Source: Nonomuraea indica
Lineage (GTDB): Bacteria > Actinomycetota > Actinomycetes > Streptosporangiales > Streptosporangiaceae
Direction of reading: 5' to 3'
DNA: 64,000 bases
Assembly: GCF_002850745.1 (NCBI RefSeq)
Contig: NZ_KZ559470.1
Span: forward strand, 324,555 to 388,554
Position numbers and translations under genes: made by a program
Shown: positions 8,594 to 16,996 of the stretch, one piece after another
Layout of the letters: each line of letters starts with the position of its first letter
How positions within the stretch are numbered: the first letter of the stretch is position 1
Notes under the pieces: model-generated
What the model saw: the letters and a program-made list of their open reading frames with translations, nothing else
Told to the model about the DNA's origin: nothing
Databases searched by the model: none

Positions 8594-10111
8594 ATGACCA
8601 GCGAACGGACCTTCTTCGGGCACCCGTGGGGCCTGGCGACGCTGTTCGGCACCGAGATGTGGGAGCGCTTCAGCTGGTACGGCCTGCGCGCGATCCTGGC
8701 CACGTTCATGGCCGCCTCCCCCGCCCACCAGGGGCTCGGCATGACCGAGCAGACCGCGCAGGCCGTCGTGGGCGTCTACGGCGCCCTCATCTACCTGGTG
8801 GCGCTGCCGGGCGGCTGGATCGCCGACCGGATTCTCGGCCCGCGCCGCTCGGTGTTCTGGGGCGGGTTCGTCATCATGTGCGGCCACATCAGCATGGCCG
8901 TCCCGGTGCGGTCGGCGGCGTTCGTCTGGCTCGGCCTGCTCCTGATCATCGCCGGCACCGGCCTGCTCAAGCCCAACATCTCGGTGATGGTCGGCAAGCT
9001 CTACCCGGAGGACGCCGACGCCCGCAGGGACGCCGGCTTCTCCCTGTTCTACCTGGGCATCAACCTGGGCGCGTTCTTCGCGCCGCTCGTGGTGGGCCGG
9101 CTGGCGGCCGGTGACCGCTGGCACTTGGGGTTCGGCGCGGCGGCGGTCGGCATGGCGCTCGGCCTGCTGCAGTACGTCCTCGGCCGTCGGCACCTGCGGG
9201 GCGTCGGCGACCGGCCCGGCATGCCGCTCCCGGCCGACCGGCGCCGGCGCGTGCTGACCCACGCCGGGCTGGCGGCGGCGGCCGTCGCGGTGCTGCTCGC
9301 GGCGTGGGCGGCGACGGGCACCTTCTCGCTCGACGCCTTCACGGTGGTGCTGACCGTCGTCATCCTCGCGGTGCCGGTCGCCTACTTCGGCTACGTCATG
9401 CTCGGCAGCCACGACCTGACCGCCGACGAGCGGGTGCGGATGAAGGCCTACGTCTGGCTGTTCGTCGCCGCCGCGATCTTCTGGATGCTGTACGACCTGG
9501 CGCCGAGCAAGCTGCTGTTCTTCGCCCAGAACCACACCGACCTGTCCCTGTTCGGCATCCGCATCCAGGCCGCGACCACCCAGTCGTTCAACCCGCTGTT
9601 CATCATGATCTTCGTGCCGGTGTTCGCCGCGCTGTGGGTGCGGCTGGGCAGCCGGGTGAGCACGCCGCAGAAGTTCGCCTTCGCCCTGGTCATGGTGGGC
9701 CTGAGCTTCGTGGTGATGGCGCTGGCGGCGGCGCTGGCCGGCGCGGGCAGGGTGTCGGTGTGGTGGCTGGTGCTGGTCTACCTCATCCAGGTGTTCGGCG
9801 AGCTGGCGCTCAGCCCCGTCGGCCTGTCGGTCACGGCCAAGCTGGCGCCGCAGGCGTTCAAGGGGCAGATGCTCGGCATCTGGTTCATCGCCACGTCGGT
9901 GGGCGACGCGGTGGGCGGGCAGACCGGCAGGCTGTCGCAGGTCATGTCCGACCCCGCCTACTTCCTGACGCTGGCCGTCATGGCCATCGTGGCCGGGCTG
10001 GCGCTGCTGATGTTCACGCGCCGGCTGAGGGAGATGATGGCCGAGCACCACGAGCCCGCCCTGCCCGCGCCCGGCGGCGGACCGTCCGATACAAATGGCC
10101 GACGTGCCTGA
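8594..10111 (+). CDS. POT/PTR2-family proton-dependent oligopeptide transporter
   Basis: A 505-residue MFS protein of the proton-coupled oligopeptide transporter family, importing di- and tripeptides. The ExxER signature is seen in TEMWERFSWYGLRAIL (about residues 16-31), followed by the PTR2 motif GLLKPNISVMVGKLY and FSLFYLGINLGA. About 14 hydrophobic helices are visible, with a charged central loop (RRHLRGVGDRPG). The start ATG is supported by the position of the ExxER helix. The next gene begins 17 bp before this one ends, so the two are likely co-transcribed. Confidence 0.93.
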   Translation: MTSERTFFGHPWGLATLFGTEMWERFSWYGLRAILATFMAASPAHQGLGMTEQTAQAVVGVYGALIYLVALPGGWIADRILGPRRSVFWGGFVIMCGHISMAVPVRSAAFVWLGLLLIIAGTGLLKPNISVMVGKLYPEDADARRDAGFSLFYLGINLGAFFAPLVVGRLAAGDRWHLGFGAAAVGMALGLLQYVLGRRHLRGVGDRPGMPLPADRRRRVLTHAGLAAAAVAVLLAAWAATGTFSLDAFTVVLTVVILAVPVAYFGYVMLGSHDLTADERVRMKAYVWLFVAAAIFWMLYDLAPSKLLFFAQNHTDLSLFGIRIQAATTQSFNPLFIMIFVPVFAALWVRLGSRVSTPQKFAFALVMVGLSFVVMALAAALAGAGRVSVWWLVLVYLIQVFGELALSPVGLSVTAKLAPQAFKGQMLGIWFIATSVGDAVGGQTGRLSQVMSDPAYFLTLAVMAIVAGLALLMFTRRLREMMAEHHEPALPAPGGGPSDTNGRRA

Positions 10112-10718
10112 GCTTCTCGACCTCATCGGGATCTTCGTCTTCGCGCTGTCGGGCGCGCTCATGGGCGTGCGCAAGCGGCTCGACGTGGTCGGCATGGCCG
10201 TGCTCGCCGAGATGACCGCGCTCGGCGGCGGTGTGGTGCGCGACCTGGTGCTGAACGTCCGCCCGGCGGCCTTCCAGAGCGTCGGCTACGTGCTGGTGCC
10301 GCTGGCGGCCACCGCGATCGTCTTCTTCTGGCATCCGCACGTGGCCAGGGTGATGCCGGCGATCCTCGTGCTCGACGCGGCGGGTCTCGGCCTGTTCTGC
10401 GCGGTCGGCACGCTGAAGGCGCTGGAGTACGGGCTGAGCCCGCTGCACGCGACCCTGCTCGGCGTCGCCACCGGCGTGGGCGGCGGCATGCTGCGCGACG
10501 TGCTGGCCGGGGAGATCCCGACGCTGCTGTACGACCGGCAGCTGTACGCGGTGCCGGCGCTGGTGGGCTCGGCGATGATGGCCGGGCTGTCGGCGGCGGG
10601 CCTGCACGGCTGGCCGGTGACGCTGGCCTCCGCCGTGCTGGCCTTCGGGCTGCGCATCGCGGCGATGCGGTTCCGCTGGCGCGCCCCGCTGGCCAGGGGC
10701 GTCGCCCCGCCCGACTGA
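10095..10718 (+). CDS. Trimeric intracellular cation channel-family membrane protein (UPF0126)
   Basis: A 207-residue integral membrane protein with seven predicted helices and two internally similar GGG-containing repeats (LGGGVVRDLVLN and VGGGMLRDVLAGE), the diagnostic pattern of the bacterial UPF0126/TRIC-like family. Family members form homotrimeric cation-permeable channels; the physiological ion and role in bacteria are unsettled. The ATG at 10095 lies inside the 3' end of the oligopeptide transporter gene, which suggests translational coupling. Confidence 0.88.
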   Translation: MADVPELLDLIGIFVFALSGALMGVRKRLDVVGMAVLAEMTALGGGVVRDLVLNVRPAAFQSVGYVLVPLAATAIVFFWHPHVARVMPAILVLDAAGLGLFCAVGTLKALEYGLSPLHATLLGVATGVGGGMLRDVLAGEIPTLLYDRQLYAVPALVGSAMMAGLSAAGLHGWPVTLASAVLAFGLRIAAMRFRWRAPLARGVAPPD

Positions 10719-10740
10719 CACCGCCCGGCCCAGACGGCCG

Positions 10741-10782
10741 GACGGAGGCGGCCGGACGGAGGCGGCCGGACGGAGGCGGCCG
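10741..10782. repeat. 14-bp tandem repeat in convergent gap
   Basis: Three perfect copies of GACGGAGGCGGCCG, with degenerate copies continuing to about 10830, between the converging ends of the UPF0126 and MocR genes. The unit is not a multiple of three and no coding function is apparent. Confidence 0.85.
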
Positions 10783-10843
10783 GACCTGGAACGGCGGGAT
10801 CGAGGCAGCCGGACCTGGGACGGCCGGACCGGGACGGCCCGCG

Positions 10844-12274
10844 TCACACCATCGCGACGAAGGAGTCGGGCGGGCGGGCCGTGCCGGCGGGACCCCGCTC
10901 GCGGGCCGTGGCGATGCGGGCCACGGCCTCGCGCAGCACCGCCGGCCCCAGCGTGTACGGCAGGCGCAGGTAGCCCTCCAGCGTGCCCTCGACGCCGAAC
11001 CACGGCCCGGGCGCCAGCCGCACGCCGTGGCCGGCGGCGGCCTCGGCGAGGGAGACGGCCGAGCCCTCGTCCAGCCGCACCCACAGGGTGCCGCCGCCCC
11101 GCGGGACGGCGAAGGACCAGCCGGGCAGGTGCTCGCGCAGCGCGGTCACCAGCGCCTCACGGGAGGCGCGCAGGGTGCGCCGGCGCTCCGCCCTGGTCTC
11201 CTCGATCCGGTCGAACAGCCGGGCCACCACGAGCTGCTCCAGGACCGGGCTGGCGATGTCGACCGACGCCCGGTGCAACGCCAGCCGGCGGGCCAGCGCG
11301 GCGGTGGTACGCACCCAGCCGATGCGCAGCCCGCCCCACCACAGCTTGGAGGCCGAGCCGATGCTGACGATCCGGCTGTCGGTGTCGAACGCCGCCATCG
11401 GCGCGGTGCGCGGCACCTCGTCCAGCTCCAGCTCCGACCACGTCTCGTCGATCACCAGGGTGGTGTCGTGCCGCCGGGCCGCCCCGGCGACGGCGGCGCG
11501 GGTGGCGTCGTCCATGAGCGCGCCCGTGGGGTTGTGGAAGTCGGGCATGAGGTAGGCCACCCGGGCGGCCGACTGGCGCATCGCGCAGGCCAGCAGGTCG
11601 GGCTGCCAGCCCTCGTACGAGATGCCGACGGGCACCAGCCGGGCGCCGCGCAGGCGGGCCGCGTCGAGGGCGTGCGGGTAGGTGGGCGACTCGACCAGCA
11701 CCGGGTCGCCGGCGCCGAGCAGCAGGCCCGTGACGATCTGGATGGCGTGCTGGGAGCCGGTGGTGACGAGGATCTGCTCGGGCCGGGTGGCCACGCCGCG
11801 GGCGGTGTAGCGGGCGGCGATCCGTTCGCGCAGGACGGGCAGGCCCATCGGGTTGTAGCCGTGGCCCATGCCGTACCTCGGCAGGTCCTCGACCGCCTCG
11901 GCCATCGCGGCGCGCAGCGCCGACGGGGCGGGCGGGGCGGCGGCGTGCAGCTGGATCAGGCCGTCGGCGCCGGTGGACAGCCACGGGTTGTCGACGGCGG
12001 AGGCCGGGTCGGGCAGCGCGGTCCAGCTTCCCGAGCCCTGCCGGCTCTCCAGGTAGCCGCGTTCGCGCAACAGGTCGTAGGCGGCGGTGACGGTGGTGCG
12101 GCTGACGCCGAGGGCCTGCGCCAGGTGCCGTTCGGCGGGCATGCGCACCCGGACGGGGATGCGGCCGTCCATGACGAGCGCCCGCACGGCGTCGGCCAGG
12201 GCCCGGTAGTAGGGCCGCGCCCCCGCCGGGACGTCCACGAGCCGGGCCACCTGAGCCGCGCCGAAAAACCTCAT
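10844..12274 (-). CDS. MocR-type regulator (GntR HTH fused to aminotransferase-like domain)
   Basis: A 476-residue PLP-dependent regulator. A GntR winged helix (RPYYRALADAVRALVMDGRI, then AQALGVSRTTVTAAYDLLRERGY) is followed by a fold-type I aminotransferase domain with the PDFHNPTG motif, DETWSELEL, and the PLP lysine in SIGSASKLWWGGLRIGW. Members such as PdxR and GabR control vitamin B6 or amine genes. ATG 12274 is preferred; ATG 12289 in frame would add five residues. The gene diverges from a YczE-family membrane protein, the usual MocR partner, and paired inverted repeats occupy the gap, so it probably regulates that gene. Confidence 0.92.
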   Translation of the reverse strand: MRFFGAAQVARLVDVPAGARPYYRALADAVRALVMDGRIPVRVRMPAERHLAQALGVSRTTVTAAYDLLRERGYLESRQGSGSWTALPDPASAVDNPWLSTGADGLIQLHAAAPPAPSALRAAMAEAVEDLPRYGMGHGYNPMGLPVLRERIAARYTARGVATRPEQILVTTGSQHAIQIVTGLLLGAGDPVLVESPTYPHALDAARLRGARLVPVGISYEGWQPDLLACAMRQSAARVAYLMPDFHNPTGALMDDATRAAVAGAARRHDTTLVIDETWSELELDEVPRTAPMAAFDTDSRIVSIGSASKLWWGGLRIGWVRTTAALARRLALHRASVDIASPVLEQLVVARLFDRIEETRAERRRTLRASREALVTALREHLPGWSFAVPRGGGTLWVRLDEGSAVSLAEAAAGHGVRLAPGPWFGVEGTLEGYLRLPYTLGPAVLREAVARIATARERGPAGTARPPDSFVAMV

Positions 12275-12299
12275 AGGGCCACTTTTCATGATTGGCCCT
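12275..12299. promoter_or_regulatory. Inverted repeat, candidate MocR operator 1
   Basis: AGGGCCA (12275-12281) and TGGCCCT (12293-12299) form a perfect 7-bp inverted repeat with an 11-bp spacer, directly abutting the MocR start codon and upstream of the divergent membrane-protein gene. Confidence 0.5.
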
Positions 12300-12302
12300 G
12301 TT

Positions 12303-12325
12303 ATGGCAAGGCGCAAGCCTGCCAT
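12303..12325. promoter_or_regulatory. Inverted repeat, candidate MocR operator 2
   Basis: ATGGCA (12303-12308) and TGCCAT (12320-12325) again have an 11-bp spacer. The centre lies 27 bp from that of the first repeat. The arms extend inward (AAGGC/GCC) with a one-base bulge. Confidence 0.45.
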
Positions 12326-12337
12326 GGTGGGACCATC

Positions 12338-12976
12338 ATGAGCGAAGCGACACTCCCGTACGCCGGATCCCTGCCCGCCCGCCTGCTGCGCCTGTACGGC
12401 GGCCTCGCCCTGTACGGCGGCGGCATCGGCCTGCAGGTCCGGTCCGGGCTCGGCAACAACCCCTGGGACGCCTTCCACCAGGGCCTCGCCCTGCGGGCCG
12501 GGCTGTCCATCGGCACCGTCATCATCGCGGTCGGCGCGCTGGTGATGCTGCTGTGGATCCCGCTCCGGCAGCGGCCCGGCGTCGGCACGATCAGCAACGT
12601 CATCTTCGTCGGCCTGTTCGCCGACGCGGCGATCATGCTGCTGCCCGGTCCCGGCCACTGGACGCTGAGCTGGCTCTACCTGCTGCTCGCCGTCGTGTCG
12701 ATCGCGCTGGCCACGACCCTGTACATCAGCGCCGGCATGGGACCCGGGCCGCGCGACGGCCTCATGACGGGCCTGATGCGCCTCGGCCTTTCGGTCCGGC
12801 TCGGCCGTTTCCTCATCGAGATCTCGGTCCTGGCGGTGGGCTGGCTGCTGGGCGGGACGGTGGGCGTCGGCACCGTCGTCTTCGCCGTGGCCATCGGGCC
12901 GCTGACCCAGCTGTTCGGCCGCTGGTTCCCGCTGGAGACGCCGGCGAGGGCCGACGGGAGCCGTCCGGCCGAGTAG
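12338..12976 (+). CDS. YczE/YitT-family integral membrane protein
   Basis: A 212-residue protein with five to six hydrophobic helices. The conserved family segment GLGNNPWDAFHQGLALR follows helix 1, and ISAGMGPGPRDGLMTGL lies in the middle; both are typical of YczE/YyaS proteins encoded next to MocR regulators. The function of the family is not established; export or uptake of a B6-related or amine compound is inferred only from the neighbouring regulator. ATG 12338 was chosen; the frame upstream overlaps the operator region. Confidence 0.83.
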   Translation: MSEATLPYAGSLPARLLRLYGGLALYGGGIGLQVRSGLGNNPWDAFHQGLALRAGLSIGTVIIAVGALVMLLWIPLRQRPGVGTISNVIFVGLFADAAIMLLPGPGHWTLSWLYLLLAVVSIALATTLYISAGMGPGPRDGLMTGLMRLGLSVRLGRFLIEISVLAVGWLLGGTVGVGTVVFAVAIGPLTQLFGRWFPLETPARADGSRPAE

Positions 12977-12979
12977 CGT
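12974..12979 (+). promoter_or_regulatory. -10 element of a leaderless promoter for the GH15 gene
   Basis: TAGCGT ends 6 bp before the ATG at 12986. It overlaps the TAG stop of the upstream gene, giving a compact gene junction with an internal leaderless promoter. Confidence 0.45.
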
Positions 12980-12985
12980 CAAGGC

Positions 12986-14797
12986 ATGCGGATCGAGGAC
13001 TACGCACTCATCGGGGACATGCAGTCGGCCGCCCTGGTCGCCAGGGACGGCTCGATCGACTGGCTCTGCCTGCCGAGGTTCGACTCTCCCGCCTGCTTCG
13101 CCGCCCTGCTCGGCGGCGAGCGCAACGGGCACTGGTGGCTCGGCCCCACCGGCCGCCGCCCCGCCGACCGTCGCCGCTACCGTCCTGACACGCTCATCCT
13201 GGAGAGCGAGTGGGACACCCCCACCGGCACGGTCCGCGTGATCGACTTCATGCCGCCGCGCGACGTCAACCCCGACGTGGTGCGCATCGTGGAGGGCGTC
13301 TCGGGCACCGTCGAGATGTCCATGCAGGTGCGGGTGCGCTTCGACTACGGCAGGATCGTGCCGTGGGTGCGCCGCACCGACGGTCACCTGCAGGCGGTCG
13401 GCGGGCCCGACTCGGTGTGGCTGCACTCCCCCGTCCCGCTCAAGGGCGGCGACTACGCCCACCGCGCCACCTTCCGCGTGGAGGCGGGACAGCGCCTGCC
13501 GTTCGTGTTCACCTGGCATCCCTCCCACGAGCCGATGCCGCCCCAGATCCACTGCGAGGACCAGCTCGCCGAGACCGAGGCCATGTGGACCGAGTGGGTC
13601 GGCCGCTGCAGCCACCAGGGCCCCTGGCGCGACGCCGTGGTGCGCTCGCTCATCACGCTCAAGGCGCTCACCTACGCGCCCACGGGCGGCATCGTGGCCG
13701 CCCCCACCACCTCCCTGCCGGAGGACCTCGGCGGGGTGCGCAACTGGGACTACCGCTTCTGCTGGCTGCGCGACGCCACGATGACGATCGACGCGCTGAT
13801 CGGCAACGGCTACCTGGAGGAGGCCGCCGCCTGGCGCGCGTGGCTGCTGCGCGCCATCGCCGGCCGTCCCCAGGACCTGCAGATCATGTACGGCGTGGCG
13901 GGCGAGCGCCGGCTGCCCGAGCTGGAGCTCGACTGGCTGGACGGCTACGCCGGATCACGGCCGGTCCGCATCGGCAACGACGCGGTCAACCAGCTCCAGC
14001 TCGACGTCTACGGCGAGGTGATGAACTGCCTGTTCCTCGCGCACGACTCCGGCCTGAGCCTCGACAACCGCGCCTGGTCCATCCAGCGCGAGCTGCTCGC
14101 CTACGTCGAGGAGCACTGGGACGAGCCCGACGAGGGCCTGTGGGAGGTGCGCGGGCCACGCCGGCACTTCACCCACTCCAAGATGATGTGCTGGGTGGCG
14201 CTCGACCGGGCGGTGCGCAACGTCGAGCGCTTCGGCCTGGCGGGGCCGGTGGAGCGGTGGCGGGCGGTCCGCGACGCGATCCACGCCGAGGTCTGCGCCA
14301 AGGGCTACGACCCGCGGCGCAACACCTTCACCCAGTCCTACGGCTCCTCCGAGCTGGACGCGGCGCTGCTGCTGATGCCGATCGTCGGCTTCCTGCCGGC
14401 CGACGACCCGCGCGTGCTCGGCACCGTGGCGGCCATCGAGAAGGAGCTGATGGCCGACGGTTTCGTGCTGCGCTACCCGGTGGCGGCCGACAACGACGTC
14501 GACGGGCTGCCGGGCGGGGAGGGGGCGTTCCTGGCGTGCAGCTTCTGGCTGGTGGAGGTGATGGCCATGCAGGGGCGCACGGAGGAGGCGCGGGAGCTGT
14601 TCGAGCGGCTCCTGGCGCTCCGCAACGACGTGGGGTTGCTGGCCGAGGAGTACGACCCCCGCTACGGCAGGCTCGTGGGCAACTTCCCCCAGGCGTTCAG
14701 CCACGTGCCCCTCGTGCACGCGGCGCGGGCGCTGTCGGCGGACGTGCCGCGTGAGGGCATGCTCTCGTCGGAGGGCCGCTCCGCGAGCCACCCCTGA
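12986..14797 (+). CDS. Glycoside hydrolase family 15 (glucoamylase/trehalase type)
   Basis: A 603-residue cytosolic enzyme (no signal peptide) of the GH15 group common in actinobacteria, several of which hydrolyse alpha,alpha-trehalose. The N-terminal beta domain has IEDYALIGDMQSAALV and GSIDWLCLPRFDSP. The (alpha/alpha)6 barrel begins near SLITLKALTYAPTGGIVAA and contains LPEDLGGVRNWDYRFCWLRDA, the family signature, and later EYDPRYGRLVGNFPQAFSH. Whether the substrate is trehalose or a malto-oligosaccharide cannot be decided here. The start is fixed by the leaderless -10 spacing. Confidence 0.9.
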   Translation: MRIEDYALIGDMQSAALVARDGSIDWLCLPRFDSPACFAALLGGERNGHWWLGPTGRRPADRRRYRPDTLILESEWDTPTGTVRVIDFMPPRDVNPDVVRIVEGVSGTVEMSMQVRVRFDYGRIVPWVRRTDGHLQAVGGPDSVWLHSPVPLKGGDYAHRATFRVEAGQRLPFVFTWHPSHEPMPPQIHCEDQLAETEAMWTEWVGRCSHQGPWRDAVVRSLITLKALTYAPTGGIVAAPTTSLPEDLGGVRNWDYRFCWLRDATMTIDALIGNGYLEEAAAWRAWLLRAIAGRPQDLQIMYGVAGERRLPELELDWLDGYAGSRPVRIGNDAVNQLQLDVYGEVMNCLFLAHDSGLSLDNRAWSIQRELLAYVEEHWDEPDEGLWEVRGPRRHFTHSKMMCWVALDRAVRNVERFGLAGPVERWRAVRDAIHAEVCAKGYDPRRNTFTQSYGSSELDAALLLMPIVGFLPADDPRVLGTVAAIEKELMADGFVLRYPVAADNDVDGLPGGEGAFLACSFWLVEVMAMQGRTEEARELFERLLALRNDVGLLAEEYDPRYGRLVGNFPQAFSHVPLVHAARALSADVPREGMLSSEGRSASHP

Positions 14798-14870
14798 CGA
14801 CGGGATCACAGGCCGGTGCGGCGGAGCGGGCTGGGCGCCGCGAGACCGGGCGAAAGCGGGACCAGTCGAA

Positions 14871-14926
14871 GCGGGCCGAGCGAGGCGGGCCGAGCGAGGC
14901 GGGCCGAGCGAGGCGGGCCGAGCGAG
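14871..14926. repeat. 14-bp tandem repeat in convergent gap
   Basis: Four perfect copies of GCGGGCCGAGCGAG in the 198-bp gap between GH15 and the next minus-strand gene. The unit resembles the last codons of that gene (GCGAGGCGGGCGAG at 15002-15015), which suggests the repeat grew from the gene's 3' end. Confidence 0.85.
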
Positions 14927-14995
14927 GCGGAACAAGGCGGCCGGGATCGGGCGAAGCGGGATCAGGAGAAGCGGGGCAAGGCGGGCGGGGCGGGG

Positions 14996-16006
14996 TCAGG
15001 CGGCGAGGCGGGCGAGGACGCGGGCGAACTCCGGTGGCGGCGCCACCACCAGCCGCGTCTGCCCGCCGTGCAGGACGATGTCGGCCTTGATGAGCCGCAG
15101 CCGCCCCTCGTGCCACCAGTAGACCTGCGCGCTGAGCCCGCCGGTGCGGGCGGCGTGCACGCGCAGCCGCTCGATGGCGCGCACCGCGCCGATCCCGGTC
15201 ACCGGGTAGACGAGCAGCGTGTACGGGTCGGGCAGCACGGCGAGCACACCGTCGGCGGGCACCGGCACGTAGTCGCCGAGCCAGCGCAGGTGGGTGGCCG
15301 TGGACGGGCCCTGCCCGGTCAGCCGCGAGACGGGCGTACCCGACAGCTGGATGGCCTCCACCGACAGCCGCTCCTCGCGCCGCACGTTCGAGGCGGCCAG
15401 CTCCAGCGCCTGTCCCGGCGGCACGGGCCAGCAGCCCGCCTCCTCCGGGCGCACCACGCGGGAGCCCACGGTCAGCAGTTCCACCAGGTCGCCGTTGAGG
15501 TGGCGGCCCACCACCCGGGTCAGGTCGGCCACCTCGTCGACGGCCTCCACCCGGGTGCGCAGCAGCGGCCGCACCTGGTTGAGGTCGCACACGTCGATCG
15601 GGTCGCCGTCCACGGCGACGGCGTGGGCGAGGTGCTCGGAGACCAGCATGGGCCAGTCCTCCCGGGTCCGCCGTCCGGCGACCCGCCGCAACCCGGTCAA
15701 CCGGACCACGATCTCCCCGGCGCCCTCCCCCGCCCGCCACGACGCGCCGTGCCCACCGGACCCGCCGTACTCGCCGTGTCCGCCGTCCGATGGCCGCTCC
15801 TGCGCGAGCCGGTCCGCGGCACCATCCGCGGGCCCGTCCGCCTGCCCGTCGGGCCGTCCGTCCCTGCGCAGGGTCAGGGAGTGACCGTCGACGGCGAAGA
15901 CGCAGGTGTAGCCCCGGGATTCGGCCACGAGCGCGAGCAGCGAGTCGAGGTCGATGTCCTCGGCCGCCCTCTGCGAGGGCTTCCGGTCGCGTCTCAGCCA
16001 GGCCAC
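14996..16006 (-). CDS. Uncharacterised cytosolic protein
   Basis: A 336-residue protein with no signal peptide or membrane segment. After an N-terminal segment (DIDLDSLLALVAESRGYTCVFAVDG) there is a low-complexity Asp/Gly/Ala insert (about residues 50-95). An ordered region follows with EDWPMLVSEHLAHAV, PVPPGQALELAASNVR, YVPVPADGVLAVLPDPYTLLVYPVTG and VYWWHEGRLRLIKADIVL. The ALELAASNVR and LAVLPDPYTLLVYPV segments recall the DUF1444/YtpQ layout, but the similarity is by eye and weak. Codon use is normal for the window, so the gene is real; the function is unknown. Confidence 0.6.
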   Translation of the reverse strand: MAWLRRDRKPSQRAAEDIDLDSLLALVAESRGYTCVFAVDGHSLTLRRDGRPDGQADGPADGAADRLAQERPSDGGHGEYGGSGGHGASWRAGEGAGEIVVRLTGLRRVAGRRTREDWPMLVSEHLAHAVAVDGDPIDVCDLNQVRPLLRTRVEAVDEVADLTRVVGRHLNGDLVELLTVGSRVVRPEEAGCWPVPPGQALELAASNVRREERLSVEAIQLSGTPVSRLTGQGPSTATHLRWLGDYVPVPADGVLAVLPDPYTLLVYPVTGIGAVRAIERLRVHAARTGGLSAQVYWWHEGRLRLIKADIVLHGGQTRLVVAPPPEFARVLARLAA

Positions 16007-16045
16007 GCGCCCGCCTCCATGTCCGTTTCGTCCCGGTATGTCTCT

Positions 16046-16942
16046 CTACCTTGCCTGGTCGCCGTCGCGGAACAGACCAGCCAGCGAGCACGATTCGGTA
16101 TCGATAACCCCAAGCGTCCCAAGCCACACGCTCAGCTGGGGTGATCCGTGTCCAACGGGCAGCCCGGCCAGGATCGGCACCCCCAGCGGCGCGAGCCGGT
16201 CGCGCAGCACCGGGTACGGGTCACCGCAGTCCACCCACGAGCCGAGCGCGAACCCCCGCACGCCGTCGAAGGCGCCTGCCTGCAGGAGCTGGGTGAGCAT
16301 CCGGTCGATCCGGTACGGCTCCTCGCCGATGTCCTCCAGCAGCACGATCCGGCCGGCGAACGACGGCTGGTAGCGGGTGCCGCACATCGAGGCGAGCAGC
16401 GAGAGGTTACCGCCGGCCAGCACGCCCTCGGCCCGGCCGGCCACGATCACCCTCTCGCCGGTGACCGGCGGCGGCGGGCCGAACAGCGCCGCCCGCAGGT
16501 GCTCGAACGACCGCGGCTCCGGCTCGACCTCGTCGGCGATCGTCAGGCAGGCGGGCATCGGCCCGTGCAGGGTGGGCACGCCCAGCTCGGCCGCGAAGGC
16601 GTGGTGCAGCGCCGTGATGTCGCTGGAGCCGACGAGGACCTTCGGACCGGCCGCCCGCATGGCGTCCCAGTCGAGCAGGTCGAGCAGCCGGGCCGCGCCG
16701 TAGCCGCCCCGTGAGCAGAACACCGCCGAGACGGCCGGGTCGCACCAGGCCGCCTGCAGGTCGGCGGCGCGGCCGGCGTCGGAGCCGGCGAGATAGGGCA
16801 GCACCTGCCGGTCGAGCGCGCGCCCGCCGACGATCACCTTGAGCCCCAGCCCCTGCTCCAGCCGCTCCACTCCCCGGTCGAGCAGGGCGGCGTCCGGCGG
16901 GCCCGACGGCGAGACGATGGCGACGGTGTCACCTTGCTGCAT
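16046..16942 (-). CDS. LD-carboxypeptidase / MccF-like S66 serine peptidase
   Basis: A 298-residue S66 peptidase. The nucleophile elbow VGSSDITALHHAF (Ser near residue 92), the SRGGYGAARLLDLLDW substrate segment, the glutamate region IVLLEDIGEEPYRIDRML and the histidine loop GLPVGHGSPQLSVWLG together give the Ser-Glu-His triad. Homologues cleave L,D-tetrapeptide stems during murein recycling or hydrolyse microcin C-like aminoacyl-AMP toxins. ATG 16942 was chosen because AAGGAG lies 7 bp upstream; the frame extends to 17074 but overlaps the divergent sulfotransferase. Confidence 0.9.
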   Translation of the reverse strand: MQQGDTVAIVSPSGPPDAALLDRGVERLEQGLGLKVIVGGRALDRQVLPYLAGSDAGRAADLQAAWCDPAVSAVFCSRGGYGAARLLDLLDWDAMRAAGPKVLVGSSDITALHHAFAAELGVPTLHGPMPACLTIADEVEPEPRSFEHLRAALFGPPPPVTGERVIVAGRAEGVLAGGNLSLLASMCGTRYQPSFAGRIVLLEDIGEEPYRIDRMLTQLLQAGAFDGVRGFALGSWVDCGDPYPVLRDRLAPLGVPILAGLPVGHGSPQLSVWLGTLGVIDTESCSLAGLFRDGDQAR

Positions 16943-16996
16943 GGATCGACTCCTTGGCTCGGCCACCCGCAAAACGGTGCCACACTTACCTGACGT

